A stretch of 64,000 bases of DNA from a virus, in the IMG/VR virus record IMGVR_UViG_3300050011_000164, positions 1 through 64,000 of that record, one strand, 5' to 3'. Position 1 is the first letter of the stretch. Each line of letters starts with the position of its first letter. The notes under the pieces are model-generated. The model searched no databases, was not told where the DNA came from, and worked only from the letters and a program-made list of their open reading frames with translations. A program made the position numbers and the translations under genes. Shown in pieces: positions 1 to 7,883 of this stretch.

Positions 1-2
1 GC

Positions 3-1094
3 AACGCAATAGGAACGAGCAACGCCACTTTTTACAGTACGGCAGTCGGAAACCTTGCGATTGAAATTGTGGGGTTTGCGGGGCAGACAGGTAACTTAAT
101 CCAAGCCATAGCCTCGAACGGGGTCAGCGTCTTTGCAATTAGCCCAAACGGGTCTTTACTGTGGGGATCGGGCGCAGGTGATACTAACTTATCTCGCATT
201 GGTGCCGCCTCTCTTGTCATAGGAAACGGGACGGTTGGGGACTTCTCCGGTGCTCTGAAACTAACCAATTTGTCCGTCCAAGGCACCCTGACGGATGGCT
301 TCGCTTCTGTTGGCACCGCTGGTCAAGTTTTGACATCAACGGGCACCAAGATAGCGTGGGCAACGCCCTCAAGCGGCTTCAGCAACCCCATGACCACCCT
401 CGGGGACATAATTATCGAGGGGAACTCTGGGAGCCCCGCTACACTCGGGCCTGTGCGATTGGGGATCGGCACAACGGGACAAGTCCTTACGGTTGTGGGC
501 GGTGTGCCTGCTTGGGCTACGGCTGGAGGTGGCGGCGGGGCTCCCGCTGGCGGTGCAATCATCACGGGGATGCCGCTTGGAATGTTTACCAACAATAGCT
601 CTTGGAGCAATTATACGATTTATTCCTTCATGGCGGGATGTGATCTTCTCAATATACCCGCAAATACATGGAAGGTTGTTTTGCTGTTTACGGGCGGCAC
701 GGGCGCTCATATTGCCAAATTCAATATCGTCAGAACAGCACGGTACTCCTTAGTGGTTGTGGATCGCACCCAAGTAAAATTTGGTGGGAATATGCCCGCC
801 ACAATCACTTGGGGTGGTTCACCAACAGCCGCCGCTCCACAGATTCAAGAGTCGGATGCAATCTCGTTGGCGCTAGATCAAAACCACGATTACTATATCG
901 AGATTTACTTTGACGCTGACGGCACCTACAACGGTACCGTGGGGTTTGCTCAAGGCGGTGCTGTCACCACATACGGCAGGTTGGTTGCTTCGTATGACAA
1001 TATAGGCGACCTAACCACAACAACTTCCATGACATCCCCATTTAGCTTCTCGGGTAATGGCTTGTTGGTTGGGCAGGTATATGTAGCGTCCTAA
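3..1094 (+). CDS. Tail-fibre-like structural protein, C-terminal part (5' end outside window)
   Basis: The reading frame is open to the left edge, so only the last 363 codons are visible. The sequence is rich in Gly, Thr, Ser and Ala. It carries two copies of a motif common in phage tail fibres and needles: GTAGQVLTSTGTKIAWATPS and, about 50 residues later, GTTGQVLTVVGGVPAWATA. A Gly-rich linker follows, then a beta-rich end of about 180 residues that is probably the receptor-binding or trimerising tip. A GTG codon at 69 would give an in-frame start, but it is internal to the coding sequence. A related motif occurs in the protein at 37066-37767. The fibre role is inferred from composition and repeats; no catalytic motif is seen. 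Confidence 0.75.
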   Translation, partial: NAIGTSNATFYSTAVGNLAIEIVGFAGQTGNLIQAIASNGVSVFAISPNGSLLWGSGAGDTNLSRIGAASLVIGNGTVGDFSGALKLTNLSVQGTLTDGFASVGTAGQVLTSTGTKIAWATPSSGFSNPMTTLGDIIIEGNSGSPATLGPVRLGIGTTGQVLTVVGGVPAWATAGGGGGAPAGGAIITGMPLGMFTNNSSWSNYTIYSFMAGCDLLNIPANTWKVVLLFTGGTGAHIAKFNIVRTARYSLVVVDRTQVKFGGNMPATITWGGSPTAAAPQIQESDAISLALDQNHDYYIEIYFDADGTYNGTVGFAQGGAVTTYGRLVASYDNIGDLTTTTSMTSPFSFSGNGLLVGQVYVAS

Positions 1095-1118
1095 ACAAAT
1101 TTCATCGGGACGGTTTGG

Positions 1119-1147
1119 TTGAAAGAACCCCTGAATAGTGGTATTAT
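1119..1147 (+). promoter_or_regulatory. Sigma70-like promoter with extended -10
   Basis: TTGAAA at 1119-1124, a 17-nt spacer and TATTAT at 1142-1147, with TG one base before the -10 (TGGTATTAT). The ATG of the next gene lies only 5 nt after the -10, so the transcript would be leaderless or nearly so. Confidence 0.65.
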
Positions 1148-1152
1148 AGGGT

Positions 1153-1821
1153 ATGGATGAATTTCGCCAAGGTCCGCCTGCCGTTTACGCAGATTACAAG
1201 CCGTCCCCCATCCTGAAGTTCAATGACTTCGTTCGGATGGCCCCGCGTGCGGGGAGGTGCTGCCCCACCGATCTCAAAATCGGGTACGTCCATAAAGGAT
1301 TGATGAATCGCTATCTTGAGCCCCATCGCCACTACCACACACTCGGGCACATCCAATTCGGCTTCAGCGAATACTTCAAGTTTTTCGACAAAATGGACCC
1401 CATTACCTTCTTTGCGTGGACCTATCATGATGCGGTTTACGAGCCCACCCGCGACGACAACGAAACCCGCAGTGCGATGGTTTTTGAGAAAGACAACTCC
1501 ATACTGGGGTTCGATGTAGCAGATGCCGATAAGATCATCGACCTCATCCTCAGCACCACACATATCGAACACACCAACATTGTGACCGACATCGATCTCG
1601 CGGGGCTGGGACTGCCCGCCGAACAGTATGACGAAAATACCCGCCTCATCCGCATAGAGTACAATTTTGCTTCCGACGAGATGTGGAAAGCAGGTCGCAC
1701 GGCATTTCTGAAGAGATTCCTCGTCCGACCACAGCTTTACTTCAGCCCCCAGTTCGCGGGAGCCTACACTCTCTTGGCTCGCGAAAACATGCAGCGCGAA
1801 CTATATCTACTAAGTTATTGA
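1153..1821 (+). CDS. HD-domain phosphohydrolase (COG4339-like)
   Basis: Predicted metal-dependent phosphohydrolase of the HD superfamily, 222 aa, a normal length for the COG4339-type family. Visible family signatures are YLEPHRHYHTLGH (residues 54-66), the metal-binding YHD (91-93), DNETRSA (102-108), a DLAGLG motif near 160 and an Arg/Glu-rich C-terminus (ARENMQREL). Such proteins probably act on nucleotides, but the substrate is unknown. There is no Shine-Dalgarno sequence ahead of ATG 1153, and the -10 box ends 5 nt upstream, which suggests leaderless translation. It starts a plus-strand run with the alpha-CTD-like and AAA+ genes, though a second promoter-like box lies before the next gene. 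Confidence 0.8.
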   Translation: MDEFRQGPPAVYADYKPSPILKFNDFVRMAPRAGRCCPTDLKIGYVHKGLMNRYLEPHRHYHTLGHIQFGFSEYFKFFDKMDPITFFAWTYHDAVYEPTRDDNETRSAMVFEKDNSILGFDVADADKIIDLILSTTHIEHTNIVTDIDLAGLGLPAEQYDENTRLIRIEYNFASDEMWKAGRTAFLKRFLVRPQLYFSPQFAGAYTLLARENMQRELYLLSY

Positions 1822-1860
1822 TTCTAAAGCCACAATTCCTAACCGAAACTCGGGATTTCT

Positions 1861-1877
1861 TGGTAGAATGGAGGTGA
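1861..1877 (+). promoter_or_regulatory. Extended -10 box plus Shine-Dalgarno
   Basis: TGGTAGAAT at 1861-1869 matches the -10 motif found ahead of many genes here. GGAGGTGA at 1870-1877 is a strong ribosome site. It stands 9 nt from ATG 1887 but only 3 nt from GTG 1881, so ATG 1887 is chosen as the start. Confidence 0.55.
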
Positions 1878-1886
1878 GAGGTGAAT

Positions 1887-2399
1887 ATGGATGCCTACGT
1901 ATTAGCCATTAGCGTCAAGGACTCGCAGTATCTCCCAACACGGGCGAAAAACGTTCTGAAGCGACTGGGTTGCGAAACCATCGAAGATGTGGTTAAGTTG
2001 ACGCCCGAGCAAATCCTGCGCTCGAAATGGGCTGGCAAGAAGGTTCTGGCCTACATCAAACTTTGGCTTGACAGTTTCGGTCTCTCTCTGTCAGACTCAA
2101 GTCTCACCATGCCGACATCCGCTGGATTCCCGCTCCTCAACGGCTACCTTCAATTCCGTGGGCGAATCTACGACTATTTCGGCTACTCTGGACCTGACTT
2201 CCCTATAGAGGATTGCACGAATCGCCCATGGGGTGTTAATTCCGCACGACCCGAACGCTTGGCGACAATTGCCGCGTGGACCTATCGCGGGAAAGATTTC
2301 ACACTGATCGTCAGCAAGGCTTCCGAGCATCAGTCGGTGCTTTGCATCTACGACAACGCCAAAGAGTTCAAATCCAACGCGGCTATAGGCGGCGAGTAA
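1887..2399 (+). CDS. RNA polymerase alpha-CTD-like protein
   Basis: 170 aa. Residues 14-68 resemble the C-terminal domain of the bacterial RNA polymerase alpha subunit: LPTRAKNVLKRLGCETIEDV, then WAGKKVLAYIKLWLDSFGLSL. This matches the helix-hairpin-helix order L-S-x-R-A-x-N-x-L-K ... G-x-K-S-L ... L-x-x-x-G-L-x-L, the domain that binds UP-element DNA and activators. The alpha N-terminal assembly domain is absent. The last 100 residues are a domain I do not recognise. A phage protein of this kind could compete with or replace host alpha-CTD contacts, or simply bind DNA; that role is inference. ATG 1887 is preferred over GTG 1881 because of ribosome-site spacing. The stop overlaps the next start (TAATG). 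Confidence 0.7.
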   Translation: MDAYVLAISVKDSQYLPTRAKNVLKRLGCETIEDVVKLTPEQILRSKWAGKKVLAYIKLWLDSFGLSLSDSSLTMPTSAGFPLLNGYLQFRGRIYDYFGYSGPDFPIEDCTNRPWGVNSARPERLATIAAWTYRGKDFTLIVSKASEHQSVLCIYDNAKEFKSNAAIGGE

Positions 2400-2764
2400 T
2401 GTCCATGATGTCTTGGCCCGGATCAAAACCTCTTCTGACCGACGAGGAGTTGAGCAAGGTCCTCGAAGAGGATAACGACGCCTCTATCTGGTTGGCACTG
2501 GTGGACGCCGCCCAGAATGACCAAATTCTCTACCGCGTCTTCGGTCTCGCCCGTGCGAAAGGTTGGTCACGATTCCGCACGGTGATGGTATGCTCGTATG
2601 TGATGGCTCAGCAGCACGAGCGGACGATCCAGCGGGAAATGGATCGCCTGAATATGACGCTGACGCCAAAGATGCAGTTCTGTGCGAAATGTTCGGAGGA
2701 CCTTTTCACGACCGATGACGGCGTGACGCTACGGCTCAAAACAGTCGAGGAGCAGAAGGCGTAG
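2399..2764 (+). CDS. Hypothetical protein with CxxC
   Basis: 121 aa, unrecognised. The start ATG overlaps the previous stop as TAATG, so translation is probably coupled; an open frame further upstream lies inside the preceding gene and is not used. The N-terminal half is acidic and helical (DEELSKVLEEDNDASIWLAL). The middle has a basic stretch (KGWSRFRTVMV), and the end carries a single CAKC pair that may bind metal. The gene ends with TAG. It lies between the alpha-CTD-like gene and the AAA+ gene, so a role in transcription or replication is possible but unsupported. Confidence 0.65.
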   Translation: MSMMSWPGSKPLLTDEELSKVLEEDNDASIWLALVDAAQNDQILYRVFGLARAKGWSRFRTVMVCSYVMAQQHERTIQREMDRLNMTLTPKMQFCAKCSEDLFTTDDGVTLRLKTVEEQKA

Positions 2765-2835
2765 GTCTGTAAGCGGACTTCTCATTTCTTAGAAGGGCGG
2801 TACTTGTGGGACTCGGATATGGTACAGGAGTGGGC

Positions 2836-3990
2836 ATGAAAGGTATTGGACTCAAGTTAGACCCTACTAAGCGTTCGAACGATGCGCGTGATTTTGAGAA
2901 AGCCATGCGGAAGCGTATCGTCGGACAGGACGCCGCCGTCGATAAAGTCACCGAGATTTACCAGATGTTCTTGGCTGGCCTGAATGCTCCGGGTCGTCCA
3001 GTCGGTAACCTGCTCTTCCTCGGTCCCACTGGTAGCGGTAAGACCCGCGTGGTCGAAGCCATGGCTGAATCCCTCTTCGGTGATTGCCGAGCCTGCATCA
3101 AGATCGACTGCGCTGAGTTCCAGCATTCCCACGAAATTGCGAAGCTGATCGGTTCGCCCCCGGGCTACCTCGGTCACCGCGAGACGCATCCGCTGCTCAC
3201 GCAGGAAGCGTTGAACCAGTGGTTCAGCGAGAAGTTGAAGCTCTCGATCCTGTTGTTCGACGAAATCGAAAAAGCCAGCGATTCACTCTGGCAACTCCTG
3301 CTCGGCATCCTCGATAAAGCAACTCTCACTCTCGGCGATAACCGCCGCGTGGACCTTAGCCAGTGCATCATCATCCTGACATCGAACCTCGGTGCTGCCG
3401 ACATGAGTGAACTGATGAATGGCGGCATAGGTTTCGGCATTGCCAAAGAAAACATCATCGTTGACGATTCGCTGGATGCAAAGATCGACCGTAGTGCAGT
3501 TGACGCCGCCAAACGCAAATTCACGCCCGAGTTCATGAACCGCATCGACAAGTCGGTCGTATTCAAGACTCTTCGCCCCGAGCACTTGGCGCAGATTCTT
3601 GATATCGAACTTGGTATGGTGCAGCAGCGTGTGCTGATGGCGGCGGGGACGAACCAATTCGTATTCAACTGCACGCCAGAGGTGAAAGCATTCCTGCTCA
3701 AGGAAGGTACGGACCCGAAGTACGGAGCCCGTCACTTGAAGCGTGCCATTGAACGCAATTTGGTCTTCCCAATGGCAAACCTCGTCGCCACTGGTCAGGT
3801 CAAGTTGGGGGATTTCATTCGTGTGGATTTGGAAGGCGAAACCACTACGTTCGTCAAGGAAGCCGAGAATACCATGGCTCCCGTACTGCTCGAACGTTAC
3901 GGAGCGGCGGCAACACAGCGTGAAGACCCCATCAACGTGAGACCCATCGTTCCGATTACGCGGAAGTCCAGTGGGGGCGCGGGAGCTTAA
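2836..3990 (+). CDS. Clp-like AAA+ ATPase, single-domain
   Basis: 384 aa, resembling the second AAA module of ClpA/ClpB: RIVGQDAAVDKV (27-38), Walker A GPTGSGKT (63-70), Walker B LLFDEIEKA near 140, sensor LTSNLGAADM near 190, arginine-finger region FMNRIDKSVVF near 233 and the Clp D2-small domain after about residue 250. It lacks the N-domain, the first AAA module and an obvious ClpP-binding loop, so it is half a normal ClpA. It probably remodels or unfolds phage or host proteins. ATG 2836 has AGGAG 5 nt upstream; an in-frame GTG at 2806 is an alternative with a weaker site. Its stop overlaps the next start (TAATG). Confidence 0.85.
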   Translation: MKGIGLKLDPTKRSNDARDFEKAMRKRIVGQDAAVDKVTEIYQMFLAGLNAPGRPVGNLLFLGPTGSGKTRVVEAMAESLFGDCRACIKIDCAEFQHSHEIAKLIGSPPGYLGHRETHPLLTQEALNQWFSEKLKLSILLFDEIEKASDSLWQLLLGILDKATLTLGDNRRVDLSQCIIILTSNLGAADMSELMNGGIGFGIAKENIIVDDSLDAKIDRSAVDAAKRKFTPEFMNRIDKSVVFKTLRPEHLAQILDIELGMVQQRVLMAAGTNQFVFNCTPEVKAFLLKEGTDPKYGARHLKRAIERNLVFPMANLVATGQVKLGDFIRVDLEGETTTFVKEAENTMAPVLLERYGAAATQREDPINVRPIVPITRKSSGGAGA

Positions 3991-4370
3991 TGCTTAAGTG
4001 GGTTCCATCGGCGATCTGCTTCTTGTTCGGGCACGTTTGGTATGTGCCCGAAACTTTCCCTGACGCGCTTCTCCAACCACGCGCTAACCTTGGCTACTGT
4101 CGTCGCTGTGGGGAGCCCACAATGGATCAGCGTACCCTAGACGCCTTCAACAAATCCCATGCGGAGTGGGAAGCGAGGGTGAATAGAATGAGCACTGCCT
4201 ATGAACGGGTGTTGGCTCGGCGTTCGAAGCGATTAGGTGTTTCGCTTGAAGAAGCGGCCAAGATAACGGCGAAGCCGCGTTACTTGCAGGCGGTTGAGGC
4301 GGCAGCATCACGTCGAGGGGTAACTGTTGAAACCGTGCTGGAAGAGGATTTCAGGAGAAGCCGAAGTTAA
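3990..4370 (+). CDS. Hypothetical protein with N-terminal zinc pair
   Basis: 126 aa, unrecognised. It is coupled to the AAA+ gene by TAATG. Residues 1-45 have a hydrophobic start (PSAICFLFGHVWYV) and a CRRCGE pair that could bind zinc together with the nearby Cys and His. The remainder is a charged helix with many Ala, Glu and Arg residues, probably a coiled coil. Coupling suggests it could be an adaptor or partner of the Clp-like ATPase, by context only. The 3' end overlaps the opposing gene by 4 nt. Confidence 0.6.
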   Translation: MLKWVPSAICFLFGHVWYVPETFPDALLQPRANLGYCRRCGEPTMDQRTLDAFNKSHAEWEARVNRMSTAYERVLARRSKRLGVSLEEAAKITAKPRYLQAVEAAASRRGVTVETVLEEDFRRSRS

Positions 4371-4663
4371 CGGGTTTCGCCGTTAGTGATGAACCCATGC
4401 CAGTGTCCCGAACTGCTTGCGTCAATCGACGGACTCACGTTTAGATTTTCAAAATCCCCGACGATACTCCAAGCGAAATTAGGAGAGCACGGAACAACCT
4501 GCATATTCCAGTCTTCACCGAACGCCTTTTCATAGATGTCAAACTGTTCATGATCGGACAGAGCGATATTTTTGCATGTCAGCCAGTCTTTACGACAATG
4601 AGGACAGCGGAATGCAAACATATTGGGGTGAATCCATCGTGGTTCAAGGTCTGTTAGCCTCAT
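4367..4663 (-). CDS. DUF6527-like small protein
   Basis: 98 aa. ATG 4663 overlaps the TGA of the upstream gene (ATGA) and has GGAG 10 nt upstream, so this start is preferred over the longer open frame. There is a zinc-type CPHC at residues 20-23. The end, VSPSIDASSSGHWHGFITNGE, has the pattern (S-PSI ... HWHGF-NGE) seen in DUF6527-type phage proteins and repeated in the neighbouring 229-residue protein, so the two may be paralogues. Function is unknown. Confidence 0.65.
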   Translation of the reverse strand: MRLTDLEPRWIHPNMFAFRCPHCRKDWLTCKNIALSDHEQFDIYEKAFGEDWNMQVVPCSPNFAWSIVGDFENLNVSPSIDASSSGHWHGFITNGETR

Positions 4664-5349
4664 GGCACCAATTCTCCATTGTGTAGGAAGCCGTGCCAGT
4701 TCCCGCTGATGATCGAACCTCCTCCAGCCGCACAAGTGTGCCCGTTCTTATCCACATGAATGTTTGGCGGTGTGCCATGTCGTACCCAGCAACGATGTGT
4801 GCGTTCTTCCTTCATAGTGCAGTTGCTTGCCCGTCCATCAATCATCCAATCACTGCCCCTCGGCGTGCGACACATTAAGGGCGGCTCAATTTGGTTATCC
4901 CATTCCCAACCGTACAGCTTGTCGCTATTGAGAATGCTAGGGTCTGCCATGCTGTGCTTCATCCACCATGCGTACCAGAGGGCTCCCGTAGGAGCGTCAT
5001 AGAGCGTGGTAAGCGGCCCACCGTCCGACCGTGAGTGTAGGCGATGGGTGAACATCTGCCCGCCACGCTCACAACCGCGTAAATCGTCAGTGATGGGTGC
5101 TCCGCATTTACAGTGGGTGGGCCAAATGGGGTCGCCTGCGGGAGGACGAATAGTCTCGGTGAAATCGATCCAGTCCTCGGACTTACCCCAAACATGGGGA
5201 TAGTCGAAATCCCCGATGAGATTCATATTCTGATGATAGGAGTATTCGCCCAGACAAAGTGGGCAACAGTTCGGAGTGCCTGAGTTATAACGGCGAGCCC
5301 ACACACGTATTTTAGCGACTGGCGTTAACAGGAAGCATGGAATACCCAT
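4660..5349 (-). CDS. Conserved phage protein with DUF6527-like C-terminus
   Basis: 229 aa. It carries two zinc-type pairs (CCPLC near residue 30, CKCG near 80), an aromatic middle (GALWYAWWMKH) and a C-terminal block containing RASNCTM, HRCWVRHGTPP, KNGHTCAAGGGSI and NWHGFLHNGE. This order is common in hypothetical phage proteins of the DUF6527 type. It lies between a membrane protein (7 nt upstream) and a smaller relative coupled by ATGA. The function is not known. The sequence order and conserved Cys/His make it a clear real gene. Confidence 0.7.
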   Translation of the reverse strand: MGIPCFLLTPVAKIRVWARRYNSGTPNCCPLCLGEYSYHQNMNLIGDFDYPHVWGKSEDWIDFTETIRPPAGDPIWPTHCKCGAPITDDLRGCERGGQMFTHRLHSRSDGGPLTTLYDAPTGALWYAWWMKHSMADPSILNSDKLYGWEWDNQIEPPLMCRTPRGSDWMIDGRASNCTMKEERTHRCWVRHGTPPNIHVDKNGHTCAAGGGSIISGNWHGFLHNGELVP

Positions 5350-5355
5350 GTGGCG

Positions 5356-5682
5356 TTACCCCTTCGAAGGATCGGGGACAGCCGCAGGAGCAGCCGTAGC
5401 TGTCGCCGTGTTTGAGTTGTCGTTGTCCACGTTCACAATCGTGGTTGGTGCTTGCGTCGTTTTATCAGGCCAGACTTGACTGCCTACGAAATGTCCACCG
5501 AGGAGAGCATAGAAGCTAAATACCGTGCCCTGCACGTTTGGACCCAAGTCTTTCCCCGTATGACAATGCCACAGCAGTATCGCCGCTTGAAACGCACAGG
5601 CGATGGGAATGTGCATATAATTCTGGAGCCTATCAAGCCAAGGCTGGAGTTTGGGGAGGTACTTTTTGAAGTCTATACTCAT
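5356..5682 (-). CDS. Small membrane protein, holin-like
   Basis: 108 aa with two hydrophobic stretches (residues about 27-42 and 54-70, containing FSFYALLGGHFVGS), then an Asn/Thr/Ala/Pro-rich tail of 40 residues. Size and topology fit a holin or another phage membrane protein, but nothing is diagnostic. AGGGA lies 10 nt before ATG 5682. It is the first gene of a three-gene minus-strand run ending at 4367. Another holin-like gene lies at 38690-38965. Confidence 0.6.
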   Translation of the reverse strand: MSIDFKKYLPKLQPWLDRLQNYMHIPIACAFQAAILLWHCHTGKDLGPNVQGTVFSFYALLGGHFVGSQVWPDKTTQAPTTIVNVDNDNSNTATATAAPAAVPDPSKG

Positions 5683-5822
5683 TGTTGAATCGTCCCTATT
5701 GAAGAATGCGGTAGTTGTCGAAAATTTCTGTCAAGTAGAAAATTCTCGCACTGATGCTGCGAGACTTATGCTATCAATAACCGCATGAACACTGGGTTTT
5801 TAGATAGGTCAGAAACCTCAAA

Positions 5823-5831
5823 TGGTATAAT
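5823..5831 (+). promoter_or_regulatory. Extended -10 promoter box
   Basis: TGGTATAAT with an ideal TATAAT and TG extension. No good -35 is visible at 17 nt. An AGGAGG ribosome site and ATG 5856 follow within 25 nt. Confidence 0.6.
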
Positions 5832-5855
5832 GGTTATAGTAGATCAGGAGGCAAC

Positions 5856-6167
5856 ATGACCAAGATTAGCAAGCGGAAGACGCGACTGAGCTTCGAGACG
5901 GATGCCGAGATGCGGGGGTGGGGCAGCATCACTGTGGATAAGGAGAAGAAGAAAACGCGACGTGTCCCAGTGACTCGGGCGATCATCGTGGATGTAGACA
6001 ACGCATTCCATGGCACCGTGCGACTGAAGGGCACCCGCCAAACCTTTGACTTCTCGTGGGAGGGATTGTTCCTGTGGGCCGTGGAGCAGAAGGTCATGAA
6101 GGAGCGTGCGGAGAAGAAGCGGCTGCGTGACGCTAAGAAGAAGGGACGCTTAGTCCACGTCCGCTAG
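5856..6167 (+). CDS. Basic hypothetical protein
   Basis: 103 aa, strongly basic (many Lys/Arg, with the C-terminus KKRLRDAKKKGRLVHVR), so it may bind nucleic acid or acidic partners. The central part is beta-rich (RAIIVDVDNAFHGTVRLKG). It has a perfect AGGAGG ribosome site 6 nt before the ATG and its own extended -10 promoter. It ends with TAG and overlaps the opposing 577-residue gene tail-to-tail by 18 nt. It is unrecognised, and it is the only plus-strand gene between 4370 and 23270. Confidence 0.65.
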   Translation: MTKISKRKTRLSFETDAEMRGWGSITVDKEKKKTRRVPVTRAIIVDVDNAFHGTVRLKGTRQTFDFSWEGLFLWAVEQKVMKERAEKKRLRDAKKKGRLVHVR

Positions 6168-7883
6168 ACCACGTAAGGCGTTCTCGGACTCCTCTTCCTC
6201 AGTGGGAAAGGAGTCTGGATCGCCGAACGGTACGAACGCTTTGACCGATTTATCCCCACGATCATACGCCGCTCCTACGCGGTGAGTCCCGTCTATCACC
6301 GTGTTGTGATGGTCGAGCACGATAGGCGGGGCAGGGGTGTCCAACAGAGAATAGTTTTCGACCAGTTCTTCGGACGTTTCCCACGGGGCGTCGATCTGAT
6401 CCAGCGGCACTTCCTTCAGTACGAACTCTTTGTACTGCGTGATGCGGCCATCATCTTCGTAGCCCTCATGCATCTCGCGAGCATACTCCAACACCGACCA
6501 CGAATCCACTCGTTGTCCGACAGGCAGGTTCCCGATGTATTCACTCGCCATCTTACCTTCTATCAACTGAATTTGGCTCGGTGAGAATGGGATGTAGGCT
6601 TCAATCTGTGGCATGTTGGGAGCATCACTCCCGACCACGATCAGTCCGTCGTACCCCTTTTCAATCTGTTCTTGTCGCCACTTCGCATCCCTGACGTATT
6701 TCTCTTCCGCCTCAAACCCACCTTCCATCGCGTTGAGAACCAGCGGGCTGTTGAAGGTCACGTAGGCTACGGTGACCTCGCCGAATTCTGCGGCGTATTC
6801 CCTGTTGTTCGTGAAGTAGGTAGGGACTTTAGTGAGATCGGTGTCTCCTCCGTGGTAGAGCTTGTACCGCTTTTTACTCTCTTGCCATACGGCGGCGTTC
6901 TTTTGGAGTAGGGGGTTGCTCGCTGCCACGTAGCTTCTACTTGGCTGTGCGTTGGGCGGGGAAGCTTCCTTCGCGTTGCAGGTGTTTATCACAAACCATT
7001 CGGACTGCATACCCGAATAGTTGCTTTCATCTGGGTGCGTTCGATTACGCCAGAGAACGATATCCTCAAGAGCGATCCCCTGAATTTTGCCTACGGTCTG
7101 CCACACGATGCCGCGATGTCCACCAGAGAACCCCTTGGCGGTGTCGTAAGCCGCCGACCAAGATAGCAGGTCCCGAAGGTGTGGCTCCCACTTGGCGGGC
7201 TCGCGATCATCACCCATGCGAATCTCTTCCCCACGATAGAGACACTTGCGGGTAGTCGGCGGCACGAACGGTGTGAGCGATTTGACCAACTCAACCACCC
7301 GACCAGATGCCGCTGGGTTGTCCTCAAAGGCGTCGGCACACTGCACATATTGACCGAAGTAGCCGTAAAGCGCGTCGTCCATGGCGATAGTGTAGCAAAC
7401 TTTGTCGTACTTGCTTCGAGGTTTGTCGGCGGCAAATTTGATCTGGCAATGATATAAACCACCTCTCGCTTTGTCGATTTGGATGCTGTGCCCACGTCCA
7501 TCCCAGTACCGTTCCCACTTCTTCATGTCGCTTTTGTTGAGCAGACCTTCGTCCTTCCATGAGTCTGAGGCCGTGCAATGGAGTGTAACCGTAGCTCCCG
7601 CTCCAACAATTGGAATGTTATCTTCATCCGAATTGTAAATTTGTTGCGGCTCGTCATCGATAGGCTTAGGCTTACCAACAAGTTGTTCAATCTTCTTGCC
7701 CGAGTTTTTGAACAAGGTGATAAGGCCCGGGTGAAATTGGTCTGGGTTCTCGGCTATCATCCGGTGTATTTCGTCGAGAGTGAACCATTCGAGGCTAGTG
7801 GTTTCCCAACCATGACCCTTTTCGGGATGGAGTGAAACCTCTTGAGGAACGACACCCAGAAAATTGAAATACTTAAACGCCAC
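6150..7883 (-). CDS. Polyvalent protein fragment: NUDIX C-half, two ART-like domains, ParB-like domain
   Basis: 577 aa from GTG 7883. Residues 1-62 are the second half of a NUDIX fold (FKYFNFLGVVP, then LEWFTLDEI); its Nudix box ends the 4,132-residue protein, and the HNH gene lies between. Residues 85-305 look like an R-S-E ADP-ribosyltransferase (CLYRGEE with R217, SWS at 241-243, E295 in MQSEWF). Residues 335-440 are an ART-PolyVal-like module (LYHGGD, YFTNN, GYDGLIV). Residues 485-552 match a ParB/sulfiredoxin-like fold (DGTHRVGAA). The GTG start overlaps the HNH stop, allowing reinitiation. The linker NPLLQKNAA resembles the start of the giant protein (MNPLLQKP), supporting one ancestral protein of about 4,700 residues. 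Confidence 0.8.
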   Translation of the reverse strand: MAFKYFNFLGVVPQEVSLHPEKGHGWETTSLEWFTLDEIHRMIAENPDQFHPGLITLFKNSGKKIEQLVGKPKPIDDEPQQIYNSDEDNIPIVGAGATVTLHCTASDSWKDEGLLNKSDMKKWERYWDGRGHSIQIDKARGGLYHCQIKFAADKPRSKYDKVCYTIAMDDALYGYFGQYVQCADAFEDNPAASGRVVELVKSLTPFVPPTTRKCLYRGEEIRMGDDREPAKWEPHLRDLLSWSAAYDTAKGFSGGHRGIVWQTVGKIQGIALEDIVLWRNRTHPDESNYSGMQSEWFVINTCNAKEASPPNAQPSRSYVAASNPLLQKNAAVWQESKKRYKLYHGGDTDLTKVPTYFTNNREYAAEFGEVTVAYVTFNSPLVLNAMEGGFEAEEKYVRDAKWRQEQIEKGYDGLIVVGSDAPNMPQIEAYIPFSPSQIQLIEGKMASEYIGNLPVGQRVDSWSVLEYAREMHEGYEDDGRITQYKEFVLKEVPLDQIDAPWETSEELVENYSLLDTPAPPIVLDHHNTVIDGTHRVGAAYDRGDKSVKAFVPFGDPDSFPTEEEESENALRGLADVD

